This document shows, piece after piece, positions 25,631-35,333 of a DNA stretch of 64,000 bases. This stretch comes from Bacteroidota bacterium. Its GTDB lineage: Bacteria; Bacteroidota; Bacteroidia; UKL13-3. The DNA is taken from contig CANGVA010000008.1 in assembly GCA_947457395.1 (NCBI GenBank), positions 60,187 through 124,186 on the forward strand, written 5' to 3'. The stretch's first letter is position 1. The number at the start of each line of letters is the position of its first letter. A program made the translations under genes and the position numbers. Below the pieces are notes generated by a model. The model did no database searches. It worked only from the letters and a program-made list of their open reading frames with translations, and was not told the origin of the DNA.

Positions 25631-26545
25631 ATGAAAAAACTGACACTAATTGCTTCACTCTGCTCAATTACTTTCCCGTTTATGGCACAAAGCCAAGATG
25701 CACCAGCTGCCACAGGTTGGAAAAATGAATTACAAACCGGTATTAATTTTAATCAATCCAGTTTTAGCAGCAACTGGAAAGCCGGTGGTGTAAATGCCAT
25801 TGCAATAAGCGGATTTATTAATGGTAAAGCAGAACTGAAAAAAGAATCATATAGTTGGACAAATGATTTACAGTTGCTTTATGGTAATGTGCAAAATGAA
25901 ACGCAAGGACTTAGAAAAACAGCCGACCGTATTTTTTTTGATAGTCGGTATGGTTATAAAGTAAGTAAGCACTGGAGTGCATTTGCCTCTGTAAACTTTC
26001 AAACCCAATTTGATGCGGGTTATGAGTATGTGAAGGAAAAGGATGCGGCAGGAAAGGAAACCGGGATAGAAACGGCAACCCGTATCTCCGGATTTATGTC
26101 GCCTGGATATTTAACCCAAGCATTGGGTATGGAATATAAGCCGGTAGATTATTTCTCTGCACAGTTTGGTGTGGGTGCATTGCGTCAGTCCTTTGTGCTT
26201 GATCAGACTTTATATGATGTAGCCGGAAAGGATGAGTTATATGGAGTGAAGCGGGGAGACAATATGCGCAATCAGATGGTTTTTCAATTTGTGGCCAACT
26301 TTGATAAGGAAATCATGAAAAATTTGCTTCTTAAAGCAAGATATATGGGACTTGCCGATTATGAAAAAATAAATGGTCAAGGTATTGTACATAGGCTTGA
26401 TGTAAACATTACTGCTAAAGTAAACAAGTACATCAATGTAAATTTAGCCGGGGTGTTACTGTATGATTATGATCAGGATGCTGATGTGCAATACTCTCAG
26501 GTAATGGCCTTGGGTATCTTATATACATTTGGTGGCAGTAAATAG
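25631..26545 (+). CDS. DUF3078 outer-membrane protein
   Basis: A 304-residue protein with a signal peptide (MKKLTLIAS..., cleavage near residue 20). The block GWKNELQTGINFNQSSFSSN, followed by WKAGGVNAIA, is characteristic of DUF3078, a Bacteroidota family predicted to form outer-membrane barrels. The open frame extends to 25601, but the ATG at 25631 gives a clean signal peptide. It follows the cysteine desulfurase gene by 10 bp and may share its transcript. Function unknown. Confidence 0.82.
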   Translation: MKKLTLIASLCSITFPFMAQSQDAPAATGWKNELQTGINFNQSSFSSNWKAGGVNAIAISGFINGKAELKKESYSWTNDLQLLYGNVQNETQGLRKTADRIFFDSRYGYKVSKHWSAFASVNFQTQFDAGYEYVKEKDAAGKETGIETATRISGFMSPGYLTQALGMEYKPVDYFSAQFGVGALRQSFVLDQTLYDVAGKDELYGVKRGDNMRNQMVFQFVANFDKEIMKNLLLKARYMGLADYEKINGQGIVHRLDVNITAKVNKYINVNLAGVLLYDYDQDADVQYSQVMALGILYTFGGSK

Positions 26546-26594
26546 GCTGCAGCCTCTGTTGATATTTAAATTTTCTGCACCCACATGCATAGCC

Positions 26595-26602
26595 TAATTT
26601 CG
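26595..26602 (+). promoter_or_regulatory. Putative -7 box abutting the helicase start codon
   Basis: TAATTTCG resembles TAnnTTTG and ends 4 bases before the GTG start. If used, the mRNA would be leaderless or nearly so. Confidence 0.35.
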
Positions 26603-26606
26603 CTAT

Positions 26607-28904
26607 GTGAATTACCTTGATGAATTAAATGACCCACAACGCGATGCTGTTGTAAATACAGATGGTCCTGTTATTATTATTGCAGGTGCCGGTTCGGGCA
26701 AAACCCGCGTGCTAACCTATCGCATTGCATACCTGATAAAAAACGGAACAGATCCATTTCAGATACTTGCACTAACTTTTACCAATAAAGCTGCAAAGGA
26801 AATGCGTGAGCGCATACATCATGTGGCAGGGGCTGAAGCGCGCAATCTCTGGATGGGTACTTTTCACTCCATCTTTGCACGTATACTCAGAATTGAAGCA
26901 GATAAAATTGGCTATCCAAGAAACTTTACTATTTATGATACGGATGATGCTAAAAGCCTGATTAAGTCTATTGTAAATGATTTAAAACTGAATGATAAGG
27001 TTTATAAACCGTCTATGATTGCAGGTAGAATTTCAGCAGCAAAAAATAATATGCTCACAGCTGCTGAATATGCGGCTGATAGTGATAACATATCATATGA
27101 CGAAAGCTCAGGCAGGCCAAAATTTGCTGAAATATTTGCCGCCTACGAGGCTCGTTGCTTCAGAGCAGGTGCTATGGATTTTGATGATTTGTTAATTAAA
27201 ACATATCATCTGCTAAATACACATCCTGAGGTTACCAATAAGTACCAACATATGTTCAAATATATTCTGGTTGATGAGTTTCAGGATACCAACGGGGTGC
27301 AGTATGCCATTGTTAAGAAACTGGCAAACGTATTTCAAAATATTACGGTGGTTGGTGATGATGCCCAAAGTATTTATGCCTTTAGAGGTGCAACCATTAA
27401 GAATATATTACACTTCCATAAAGATTTTCCTGATACACGTGTTTATAGACTTGAGCAAAATTATCGCTCTACACAAACCATTGTTAATGCAGCTAACTCT
27501 GTTATTAAGCAAAACAAAGAGCAATTGGATAAGAAAGTTTGGACACATAACGAAATTGGGGACAGAATAAAGGTATTTCGTGCATTGACAGATAATGAAG
27601 AAGGCAAGGTTGTTGCATCTTCTATTTTTCAGGAAAAAATGAACAGCCATTGTTTTAATCATGAGTTCGCTATTCTCTACCGAACCAATGCGCAAAGTCG
27701 TGCCATAGAAGAGGCACTTAGAAAAATCAATATCCCCTATAAGATTTATGGTGGTCTTTCATTTTATCAGCGCAAGGAAATAAAGGACCTACTTGCCTAT
27801 TTTCGTGTTACTATCAACCCTACAGATGAAGAAGCGCTGAAGCGCATTATAAATTACCCTGCAAGAGGAATTGGTAAAACCACGCTTGATCATTTAGCGG
27901 TACTGGCTAATGAGCATAATAAAAGCTGGTGGGAAATCATGACTGATGCACATCAATATGGAATAAAGGCAGCAGCAGCACTTTCCGACTTTGTAATGAT
28001 GATTAAAAGTTTTCAGGCTATACTCGACAGGAATGCTTATGATGTGGCTATGCATATTGCCAAACAAAGCACTATCCTGAAAACGCTTTATGAAGACAAA
28101 ACAGTTGAGGGTATTGCACGATATGAAAACCTGGAAGAATTGCTTAACGGTTTAAAGGAATTTAGTATAGATGAACCCATTGATGAGGATGGTGTGGTGC
28201 GTGTTAGAACCTTACCTGAATACATGCAGGATATTGCTCTCCTAACTGATGCCGACCGGGAAGATGAAAGTGATTATGATAAAGTAAGCCTGATGACAAT
28301 TCATGCTTCCAAGGGGCTCGAATTTAAATACGTATATATTGTTGGGCTGGAGGAAAACTTATTCCCTTCACAACTTTCGTTAAACAGCAGAAATGAACTT
28401 GAAGAAGAGCGCAGGTTATTTTATGTGGCATTAACCCGCGCCATGAAAAAACTGCACCTGTCTTTTGCTACCTCACGATTTAAATTCGGTACTATGATAC
28501 ATAGTGAACCCAGCAGATTTCTTCAGGAAATTGATCCGCAGTTCCTAATTATGGAAGGAATGTATAATAATAACAGGGGCAGTGAAAACAGATCTTTTGG
28601 TGGCAGAGGTAATAGTGGTCAAGCCAAAATTATATCCTCATCCACGCCTACAAAATCCAATATCAATTTACCTAAAAATTTCAAGCCTATAAACAAGGCT
28701 GCACCTTCTTCTGTTGATCCTGACTTTGTGGGTGATGATACCTCGCTTTTGCAGGCTGGTAATATGGTTACGCATCAGCGTTTTGGTAAGGGTACCGTGC
28801 TAAGTATTGAAGGAGCAGGCGACAACAGAAAAGCACAAATTGATTTTGGCGAAGCCGGCAAAAAAATGCTGGTTTTAAAATTTGCAAAATTAAAAATCAA
28901 TTGA
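26607..28904 (+). CDS. ATP-dependent DNA helicase, PcrA/UvrD type
   Basis: A 765-residue superfamily 1A helicase. Walker A (GAGSGKT, residues 27-33), Walker B (VDEFQDTN), GDDAQSIYAFRGA, QNYRSTQTIVNAAN and VALTRAMKKLH (motif VI) are all visible. After a low-complexity linker (about 650-705) the last 50 residues form a Tudor-like domain (GNMVTHQRFGKGTV), known in PcrA/UvrD to bind RNA polymerase and act in repair. The start is GTG at 26607; no ATG in frame lies nearby. It is not linked to other repair genes except uvrA some 7 kb away. Confidence 0.94.
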   Translation: MNYLDELNDPQRDAVVNTDGPVIIIAGAGSGKTRVLTYRIAYLIKNGTDPFQILALTFTNKAAKEMRERIHHVAGAEARNLWMGTFHSIFARILRIEADKIGYPRNFTIYDTDDAKSLIKSIVNDLKLNDKVYKPSMIAGRISAAKNNMLTAAEYAADSDNISYDESSGRPKFAEIFAAYEARCFRAGAMDFDDLLIKTYHLLNTHPEVTNKYQHMFKYILVDEFQDTNGVQYAIVKKLANVFQNITVVGDDAQSIYAFRGATIKNILHFHKDFPDTRVYRLEQNYRSTQTIVNAANSVIKQNKEQLDKKVWTHNEIGDRIKVFRALTDNEEGKVVASSIFQEKMNSHCFNHEFAILYRTNAQSRAIEEALRKINIPYKIYGGLSFYQRKEIKDLLAYFRVTINPTDEEALKRIINYPARGIGKTTLDHLAVLANEHNKSWWEIMTDAHQYGIKAAAALSDFVMMIKSFQAILDRNAYDVAMHIAKQSTILKTLYEDKTVEGIARYENLEELLNGLKEFSIDEPIDEDGVVRVRTLPEYMQDIALLTDADREDESDYDKVSLMTIHASKGLEFKYVYIVGLEENLFPSQLSLNSRNELEEERRLFYVALTRAMKKLHLSFATSRFKFGTMIHSEPSRFLQEIDPQFLIMEGMYNNNRGSENRSFGGRGNSGQAKIISSSTPTKSNINLPKNFKPINKAAPSSVDPDFVGDDTSLLQAGNMVTHQRFGKGTVLSIEGAGDNRKAQIDFGEAGKKMLVLKFAKLKIN

Positions 28905-28947
28905 TTCAGCAGGTATCAGCTGCCTATTTTCTATCAAATTACAATTT

Positions 28948-28955
28948 TATATTTG
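28948..28955 (+). promoter_or_regulatory. Putative -7 box upstream of ybaB
   Basis: TATATTTG matches TAnnTTTG exactly, 19 bases before the ybaB start. A TTTTC stretch lies about 18 bases upstream in place of a TTG. Confidence 0.45.
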
Positions 28956-28974
28956 TCACCTTTATTAATTAGGT

Positions 28975-29274
28975 ATGTTCGATAAATTAATGGATGCCCA
29001 AAGAAAGGCAGACGAAGTAAAACAAAGACTTGAAACCATAACGGTAGAAGGTGAGACAGCCAATGGTTTGGTTAAGGTAACAGCCAATGGCAATAGGATA
29101 ATTAAAGATATTGCCATTGCAGATGAGTTAATGACTCCTGAAAGAAAAGAGGAGCTTCAGGATTTTATACTGATTGCCTGCGAAAAGGCACTTCAGCAAG
29201 CAGATAATGTTTCGCAGGCCGAGATGATGAAGCTGATGGGTGGTATGGGTCTTGGTAATCTTTTTGGTAAGTAG
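28975..29274 (+). CDS. YbaB/EbfC nucleoid-associated protein
   Basis: A 99-residue protein with the YbaB layout: an N-terminal helix (FDKLMDAQRKADEVKQRL), a small beta sheet with GLVKVTANGN, and a C-terminal helix ending in a methionine- and glycine-rich tail (LMGGMGLGNLFGK). The family binds DNA as a dimer. In many bacteria ybaB sits between dnaX and recR; here dnaX is 20 kb away, so the linkage is lost. Confidence 0.9.
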   Translation: MFDKLMDAQRKADEVKQRLETITVEGETANGLVKVTANGNRIIKDIAIADELMTPERKEELQDFILIACEKALQQADNVSQAEMMKLMGGMGLGNLFGK

Positions 29275-29283
29275 TAGAAAAGA

Positions 29284-29312
29284 GAAAGCCGGACACAGTG
29301 CCCGGCTTCTCC
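29284..29312. terminator. Probable terminator hairpin between ybaB and waaA
   Basis: A 7-bp stem (29286-29292 with 29302-29308) is flanked by purine-rich sequence on the left, which is T/C-rich when read on the minus strand. It lies between convergent genes. The T runs are interrupted, hence modest confidence. Confidence 0.5.
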
Positions 29313-29408
29313 TCTTAGCTATGAAACTACCCAGACTTGCGCCTGAGTATTACGTGCAATTTATATTGCCATTTTGCTACCTTCAAAATATAAAAGGTTA
29401 AAATATCC

Positions 29409-30689
29409 TTAACTGTTACTTACTACCTTAGTTAGCAGCTTTTTAAATAGAGATAATTCCATGATTACCTCGGTTGCTCCCTGATGATTTTGTATATAGG
29501 ATCGTGCAAGATTGCCTGCCGACTTTCTTCTATCTGCAGATGCCGTGAAATCGTTTAATAAGTGCAGCATGCTTTCTTTATCTGTAACTTTGAATCCGCC
29601 ACCTGTTTCAATCAATTCCTTGGCTTCAGGAAATTTATCATGATTCAACGGGCCATAAATTACCGGTACACCAAAAGTAGCCGGCTCTAGAATATTATGC
29701 ATTCCTTTGGTGCCGAACCCTCCGCCAACCAAAGCGATATCACCACTCTTATAAGCTGCAGCAAGCATTCCTATATTATCCATGATTAATACATTTGATG
29801 GCTTACCTGCATCAAAAGTTGAATATCGCTGTGTAACTAGGTCCTTGAAAGTTTTTTCAATAGCTAGTAAACGGTTCTCGCTAATTTCATGCGGTGCTAT
29901 CAATATTTTCATTTCAGCATTTATTTTACCCATGGCATATGCCAGTATTTCCTCCTCTGCTGTATAGGTGCTTCCGGCTACCAATAAAAGTTTATGCTGT
30001 TTAAACGCTTCCAGTTTGTCGATTGCACATGCCGTTCTAGCGGTTTGTATCACCCTGTCAAATCTGGTATCGCCTGCTTTTTTACTGTTGGCAATACCGT
30101 AGTTGCGCAATAAATGAACTGAATTTTCATCCTGCGTAAATATGAAATGAAACATCTGCAGTATTCGTTTAAAAAAATTACCATACCACTTAAAGAAAAT
30201 CTGATCTTTTCTGAATCGGGCCGAGATAAGTACAAGTGGTAATTCCCTTTTGCGCAGTTCATTGATGTAGAAGTACCAAAATTCATACTTGGTAAAAACG
30301 GCAGCAACTGGGTTTATTGCCGTAATAAATCTGCTGGCATTGCCGGCTTGGTCATCTGGCAGGTAAAACACATAATCTGCCACTGGCGTATGCTTTCTTG
30401 TTTCATATCCTGATGGGGAAAAAAAAGTGAGTACAATAGCGAGATTAGGATTTTGTTTTTTAAAAGCTTCCATTACAGGCCTTGCCTGCTCAAACTCTCC
30501 GAGGGATGCGCAATGGAACCAACATTTTTCTCTGTTGTCATTCATTAATTGCGCCTCAATATTTTCAAGCAATTTCTTTCTGCCATTCACATATAAGCTT
30601 GCCTTTTTATTGACAGGAGCAATGATTCGGAGCAACCCAAAGTAAAAGTTTGTAGCAATGATGTATAACAGCAAGCTAGCCCCCCTCAT
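29409..30689 (-). CDS. waaA: 3-deoxy-D-manno-octulosonic acid (Kdo) transferase
   Basis: A 426-residue glycosyltransferase that adds Kdo to lipid A at the inner membrane. It has an N-terminal membrane-associated segment, the acceptor-side block CWFHCASLGEFEQARP (catalytic Glu in GEFE), and C-terminal GGGFGTKGMHNILEPATFGV with the CMP-Kdo-binding pattern. A frame extending to 30743 exists, but the ATG at 30689 overlaps the upstream stop in an ATGA arrangement and yields the standard family length. The gene is translationally coupled to the barrel protein gene upstream. Confidence 0.93.
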   Translation of the reverse strand: MRGASLLLYIIATNFYFGLLRIIAPVNKKASLYVNGRKKLLENIEAQLMNDNREKCWFHCASLGEFEQARPVMEAFKKQNPNLAIVLTFFSPSGYETRKHTPVADYVFYLPDDQAGNASRFITAINPVAAVFTKYEFWYFYINELRKRELPLVLISARFRKDQIFFKWYGNFFKRILQMFHFIFTQDENSVHLLRNYGIANSKKAGDTRFDRVIQTARTACAIDKLEAFKQHKLLLVAGSTYTAEEEILAYAMGKINAEMKILIAPHEISENRLLAIEKTFKDLVTQRYSTFDAGKPSNVLIMDNIGMLAAAYKSGDIALVGGGFGTKGMHNILEPATFGVPVIYGPLNHDKFPEAKELIETGGGFKVTDKESMLHLLNDFTASADRRKSAGNLARSYIQNHQGATEVIMELSLFKKLLTKVVSNS

Positions 30690-31498
30690 CTGTAGTAAAA
30701 TTCTTTTTCCTCTTTTATCGTTAAGTACATTGGAATCATCCATCCAAACTTAAAACTCCAGAGCAAGTCTGTTCTTTGTGCGGTATCAGGCAAGCGGGTA
30801 TCATAATTGTAACCTCTAACACTTTGTGTAAACGCCTGGGTAAAATCAAAGCCGGCATAAAAATTTATGAATCTGTTTTTGCTATGAAAATAATAGCCGA
30901 TTGTTTGATGTAATGCTGGTCCTCGGGTTAAACGGTCGTAGCCTTTTTTCATATCTTCTGTTAAAGGTGCTACATCGTTTCGCTGGCTATAAATAGAAAT
31001 ATGATGAGCAAACATGCCCGCACCAAACATTACAATAATTCCTGAATTGAGGTTAAATGGGGATAATGGAAATACCTTGCCTACTTTACCGGAAAATGCA
31101 AGGCCTCGCATGTTTACTGTTAATTCAGCCGGAAACCCACCGGTATTGGTAATGAATCCGCTGCTATTAGTTAAATTAAAAAAGATGCTATTTTCTTTCA
31201 TTATTTCTCCAAAGTAGTAGGTAGCATCAGCCGCATAAACAAAGTTTCTTTTTGTTTTAAACAAGATACCGCCTCCGGCACCATGAAAAGCACCAAATCT
31301 TTTGAGCAAGTCGCCTCCGGGTTCGTTGTAGGTGTAACTGAATTGGAAATTAAATATCTTATTGGCAAAAGGCTTCTCTACGTTTTCCGAGGTTTTTTTT
31401 ACTGGTTCTGTTTTACCTTTTTCCTGCGCTGCAGCAAAAGGCAATGCCAGATATAAAATGCTGAAAAGTAAAACGATGTTTTGTTTCAAGTACTGCAT
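30686..31498 (-). CDS. Outer-membrane barrel-like protein coupled to waaA
   Basis: A 270-residue protein with a signal peptide (cleavage after FAAAQ, near residue 25), a short charged linker, and a beta-barrel-like body ending in LLWSFKFGWMIPMYL. I do not recognise a named family. Its stop codon overlaps the waaA start (ATGA), and the pairing suggests a role in lipopolysaccharide or outer-membrane assembly; that is inference from context only. A TATTTTTG box lies 8 bases upstream of its ATG. Confidence 0.72.
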   Translation of the reverse strand: MQYLKQNIVLLFSILYLALPFAAAQEKGKTEPVKKTSENVEKPFANKIFNFQFSYTYNEPGGDLLKRFGAFHGAGGGILFKTKRNFVYAADATYYFGEIMKENSIFFNLTNSSGFITNTGGFPAELTVNMRGLAFSGKVGKVFPLSPFNLNSGIIVMFGAGMFAHHISIYSQRNDVAPLTEDMKKGYDRLTRGPALHQTIGYYFHSKNRFINFYAGFDFTQAFTQSVRGYNYDTRLPDTAQRTDLLWSFKFGWMIPMYLTIKEEKEFYYR

Positions 31499-31506
31499 TT
31501 GTTTTC

Positions 31507-31514
31507 CAAAAATA
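31507..31514 (-). promoter_or_regulatory. Putative -7 box of the barrel protein-waaA operon
   Basis: The minus strand reads TATTTTTG (TAnnTTTG), ending 8 bases before the ATG at 31498. A TTT lies at the -33 distance. Confidence 0.4.
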
Positions 31515-31544
31515 GCTTATTTATTTAAATGTAAAAGGTAAGTT

Positions 31545-31552
31545 TATATTTG
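31545..31552 (+). promoter_or_regulatory. Putative -7 box of the nucleotide-sugar operon
   Basis: TATATTTG fits TAnnTTTG exactly and lies 29 bases upstream of the aminotransferase start. Together with the box at 31507-31514 it makes a compact divergent promoter region of 83 bp. Confidence 0.45.
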
Positions 31553-31581
31553 CCATTCTATTAAAACTACACAATTATCAC

Positions 31582-32721
31582 ATGCAACCCATCCAAATGG
31601 TTGATTTAAACAACCAATATCTTAAAATTAAAAATCAGGTAGACGAAGCTGTGCTAGATGTAATTGCCTCGTCAAAATTTATTAATGGCCCTGCGGTACA
31701 GGAGTTTGCTGCCAATCTTTCAGGGTATTTAAAGGTTAAACACGTTATACCTTGCGCCAACGGAACTGATGCCCTTCAGATTGCTATGATGGCGCTAAAC
31801 CTGCAGCCGGGAGACGAGGTTATTCTTCCCGCATTTACCTATGTAGCAACAGCCGAAGTTATTGCCTTACTTAGGCTAAAACCGATAATGGTTGATGTGG
31901 ATCCTAAAACCTTTTTAATTGACATCTCAAAAATTGAACCTGCCATCACTTCTAAAACCAAGGCTATTGTTCCGGTTCATTTATTTGGCCAATGTGCCGA
32001 TATGGAAAGTATTATGCAAATTGCTGCAAGGCATTCACTTTATGTAATTGAAGATACCGCTCAGGCCATTGGTGCTGATTATACATTAGGCAATGGTAAG
32101 ATTAGCAAGGCCGGCACCATTGGAACCATAGGTGCAACATCATTTTTTCCTTCAAAAAATCTGGGCTGTATGGGTGATGGTGGTGCCATGTTTACCAATG
32201 ATGATGAACTGGCCAAAAGGCTTAAGATGATTGCCAACCATGGTCAGAGTGTTCAGTATGTGCATGATGATATTGGTGTGAACTCCAGGTTGGATACCAT
32301 ACAGGCAGCTATACTTAATGTAAAGCTTAAATATTTAGATGTTTATGCACAAGCACGTAATCATGTGGCCGATTTTTATGATGTTGCTTTTGCAAACCAT
32401 CCAAATTTACTACCACCGGTTCGGGTTAAAAACTCCACGCATGTATTCCATCAATATACGTTACAAACTTGTGGAATAGATAGAGATCATATGCGTAAAT
32501 GGCTGGCAGAAAAAAGTATTCCATCTATGGTATATTACCCCATTCCGCTGCATTGGCAAAAAGCTTATGCAAGTTCAGATTTTCCTAAAGGTAGTTTACC
32601 GGTTACAGAGCAGTTATGTTCATGCGTAATTTCCTTGCCTATCTCAACTGAAATGAGCAGTGATCAACTGGAGTATATTGTTAAGCATGTTAAGGACTAT
32701 TGTAAAGAATTTGCCAAGTAA
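31582..32721 (+). CDS. DegT/DnrJ/EryC1/StrS-family sugar aminotransferase
   Basis: A 379-residue PLP enzyme. The PLP lysine is in TSFFPSKNLGCMGDGG, and VIPCANGTDALQIAMMAL and DEVILPAFTYVATAE are classic family blocks. It transfers an amino group to a keto-sugar nucleotide. The overall pattern resembles WbpE/WlbC-type 3-aminotransferases acting on UDP-keto-glucuronate derivatives, but substrate cannot be fixed by eye. It is the first gene of a cassette with UDP-glucose dehydrogenase and UDP-glucuronate decarboxylase. Confidence 0.88.
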   Translation: MQPIQMVDLNNQYLKIKNQVDEAVLDVIASSKFINGPAVQEFAANLSGYLKVKHVIPCANGTDALQIAMMALNLQPGDEVILPAFTYVATAEVIALLRLKPIMVDVDPKTFLIDISKIEPAITSKTKAIVPVHLFGQCADMESIMQIAARHSLYVIEDTAQAIGADYTLGNGKISKAGTIGTIGATSFFPSKNLGCMGDGGAMFTNDDELAKRLKMIANHGQSVQYVHDDIGVNSRLDTIQAAILNVKLKYLDVYAQARNHVADFYDVAFANHPNLLPPVRVKNSTHVFHQYTLQTCGIDRDHMRKWLAEKSIPSMVYYPIPLHWQKAYASSDFPKGSLPVTEQLCSCVISLPISTEMSSDQLEYIVKHVKDYCKEFAK

Positions 32722-32733
32722 AATTAAGTAAAC

Positions 32734-34056
32734 ATGAAAATTGCCGTAGTAGGAACAGGATATGTTGGATTGGTTACAGGTGCCTGTTTATCTGATGTTG
32801 GTATTGATGTAACCTGTATTGATATTGATGATAAAAAAATTGAAAACCTGAAAAAGGGTGTATTGCCAATTTATGAGCCCGGACTTGAGGAGATTGTTGA
32901 ACGAAACACACAAGCGGGTCGTTTGCATTTCTCCACTTCTCTTGCCGAAAGTATTAAAGGTTGTGATGTAGCTTTTATTGCAGTTGGAACACCTCCTGGT
33001 GAAGATGGCAGTGCTGACTTAAAATATGTATTGGCAGTTGCTACTCAAATTGGTGAAAATATAGAAGATTATTTGGTGGTAGTTACCAAAAGTACTGTGC
33101 CTGTAGGCACAGCAACCAAGGTAAAGAAAGCTGTTCAGGATGCACTGGACAAGCGCAGCTCAAATGTGCTCTTTGATGTGGCATCCAATCCTGAATTCTT
33201 AAAGGAGGGGGCAGCCATCGATGATTTTCAGCGTCCAGATAGGATTGTAATTGGAGTAGAAAGCCAGCGTGCAGAAGATGTAATGCGTAAATTATATAAG
33301 CCTTTCCTACTTAACGGTCACCCCATTATTTTTATGGATATCCCATCTGCTGAGATGACCAAGTATGCAGCTAACGCCATGCTTGCTACTAAAATCAGTT
33401 TCATGAATGATATTGCAAACCTTTGTGAGATTATGGGTGCTGATGTGAACCTTGTAAGAAAAGGCATAGGCAGTGATCCCAGAATAGGTAATAAATTTAT
33501 TTATCCTGGTATAGGATATGGTGGCTCCTGTTTCCCAAAAGATGTAAAAGCGTTGATAAAAACTGCGCAAGAAAACGGTTATCGTATGCGCATATTACAA
33601 GCAGTTGAGCAAGTAAATGAAAGCCAAAAATCTGTTTTGGTTGATAAAATACTGAAACATTTTAATGACGCGGTAAAAGGTAAAACCTTCGCCTTATGGG
33701 GGCTCTCCTTTAAGCCCAAAACGGATGATATGCGTGAGGCACCATCATTGGTTATTATTGATAAGTTGATTCAAGCAGGGGCAAAAATTGTAGCATATGA
33801 TCCGGTGGCTATACATGAAGCGAAAAAAATTATTGGCGAACAGATAAATTATGTAACAAAACCTGATACAGCGCTGGTTGATGCAGATGCCTTAATTATT
33901 GCAACAGAATGGCCTGAGTTTCGTTCTCCTGATTTTAATGTGATGAAAAAGCTCATGAAAGGCAATGCTATTTTTGACGGACGAAATATTTATGATCCGG
34001 TTGAAATGAAAGAACTTGGATTTGATTATTACTGCATTGGAATAAGAACTAAATAA
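32734..34056 (+). CDS. ugd: UDP-glucose 6-dehydrogenase
   Basis: A 440-residue NAD-dependent enzyme that oxidises UDP-glucose to UDP-glucuronate. The N-terminal Rossmann motif [10 protein letters not shown] (residues 7-16), the middle block [16 protein letters not shown], and the catalytic cysteine segment [16 protein letters not shown] (near residue 265) are intact, as is [16 protein letters not shown] in the C-terminal domain. It starts 12 bp after the aminotransferase gene and feeds the next gene's enzyme. Confidence 0.94.
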   Translation: MKIAVVGTGYVGLVTGACLSDVGIDVTCIDIDDKKIENLKKGVLPIYEPGLEEIVERNTQAGRLHFSTSLAESIKGCDVAFIAVGTPPGEDGSADLKYVLAVATQIGENIEDYLVVVTKSTVPVGTATKVKKAVQDALDKRSSNVLFDVASNPEFLKEGAAIDDFQRPDRIVIGVESQRAEDVMRKLYKPFLLNGHPIIFMDIPSAEMTKYAANAMLATKISFMNDIANLCEIMGADVNLVRKGIGSDPRIGNKFIYPGIGYGGSCFPKDVKALIKTAQENGYRMRILQAVEQVNESQKSVLVDKILKHFNDAVKGKTFALWGLSFKPKTDDMREAPSLVIIDKLIQAGAKIVAYDPVAIHEAKKIIGEQINYVTKPDTALVDADALIIATEWPEFRSPDFNVMKKLMKGNAIFDGRNIYDPVEMKELGFDYYCIGIRTK

Positions 34057-34067
34057 CCTACTCATTT

Positions 34068-35036
34068 ATGCCAAGAATATTAATAACAGGTGCAGCAGGA
34101 TTTTTGGGGTCACATTTGTGCGACCGTTTTATTAAAGAAGGTTTTGAGGTGGTTGGGATGGATAATTTAATTACAGGCGATCTTAAAAACATAGAGCATC
34201 TGTTTAAGTTAAAAGAGTTTGAATTCTACCATCATGATGTAAGCAAGTTTGTTCATGTATCCGGTAAATTGGATTATATTTTACATTTCGCATCACCTGC
34301 CAGCCCGATAGATTATCTGAAGATTCCTATTCAAACACTAAAAGTAGGGTCATTGGGTACTCATAATTGCCTAGGTTTGGCAAAGGATAAACGTGCGCGT
34401 ATTTTGGTGGCTTCAACATCTGAAGTGTATGGAGATCCAATGGTGCATCCGCAAACAGAAGATTATTGGGGAAATGTGAATCCCGTTGGCCCGCGTGGTG
34501 TGTATGATGAAGCCAAGCGTTTTCAGGAAGCTATTACCATGGCATACCATACCTATCATGGTTTGGAAACACGCATTGTGCGTATTTTTAATACTTATGG
34601 GCCCAGAATGCGATTGAATGATGGCAGGGTATTACCAGCTTTTATTGGACAGGCATTGCGTGGCGAAGATTTAACCGTTTTTGGTGATGGATCTCAAACC
34701 CGTTCTTTTTGCTATGTTGATGATTTGATAGAAGGTATTTACCGTTTGCTGATGAGTGATTATACCTACCCGGTTAATATTGGTAACCCCGATGAAATTA
34801 CGATAAAAGAGTTTGGAGAAGAAATTATTAAACTAACCGGAACCAAACAGAAATTAATTTATAAGCCACTGCCTAAGGATGATCCCAAACAAAGACAACC
34901 CAATATTAATCTTGCTAAAGAACTGCTTGGATGGGAGCCAAAAGTGAGCAGGGCAGAGGGCTTGAAAATTACCTATGATTATTTTAAAAATCTGCCACCG
35001 GAAGAACTAAACAAAAGTGCTCACCGATTTGACTAA
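34068..35036 (+). CDS. UDP-glucuronate decarboxylase (UDP-xylose synthase type SDR)
   Basis: A 322-residue extended short-chain dehydrogenase. Its NAD motif is [10 protein letters not shown], its active site has [10 protein letters not shown] with Tyr and Lys in RGVYDEAKR, and [10 protein letters not shown] plus [10 protein letters not shown] are hallmarks of the UXS group. It should convert UDP-glucuronate to UDP-xylose, through a 4-keto intermediate. It begins 11 bp after ugd, so two sequential steps of one pathway are encoded in order. The end use (polysaccharide or glycan) is not shown in the window. Confidence 0.9.
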   Translation: MPRILITGAAGFLGSHLCDRFIKEGFEVVGMDNLITGDLKNIEHLFKLKEFEFYHHDVSKFVHVSGKLDYILHFASPASPIDYLKIPIQTLKVGSLGTHNCLGLAKDKRARILVASTSEVYGDPMVHPQTEDYWGNVNPVGPRGVYDEAKRFQEAITMAYHTYHGLETRIVRIFNTYGPRMRLNDGRVLPAFIGQALRGEDLTVFGDGSQTRSFCYVDDLIEGIYRLLMSDYTYPVNIGNPDEITIKEFGEEIIKLTGTKQKLIYKPLPKDDPKQRQPNINLAKELLGWEPKVSRAEGLKITYDYFKNLPPEELNKSAHRFD

Positions 35037-35046
35037 TTAAAAATTA

Positions 35047-35265
35047 TTAGCGAAAAGACTGCTTGAGTTTTTTTGCCATCTCAGGTAACTCAACTATTGG
35101 AAGCGCGTTGTTCTGACCAGGTTTTTGTTTTCTCTTACCCTTTCTTAGCACGTATCTGAATATGTTGCTGTTACTTAAATCAATCATCAGCAGGCATAGA
35201 ATAATACCCGTGGTTTTAAAAATGTTACCTAAAGTGTTTGCCGGTTTTGGAACCATAGCTTTCAT
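35047..35265 (-). CDS. Possible small membrane protein, 72 residues
   Basis: A 72-codon frame in the gap between the UXS gene and uvrA, transcribed with uvrA from about 70 bp past its stop. It has one hydrophobic stretch (NIFKTTGIILCLLMIDL) and then a strongly basic part (RKGKRKQKPG). I recognise no family. The frame can also begin at GTG 35268. It may be a real small gene or chance. Confidence 0.3.
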   Translation of the reverse strand: MKAMVPKPANTLGNIFKTTGIILCLLMIDLSNSNIFRYVLRKGKRKQKPGQNNALPIVELPEMAKKLKQSFR

Positions 35266-35333
35266 CACTAGATGATTAAGTTATCCACAAAAATAGGCTT
35301 AGATTCACAAAAACCTAATTTATTTATTGAATA

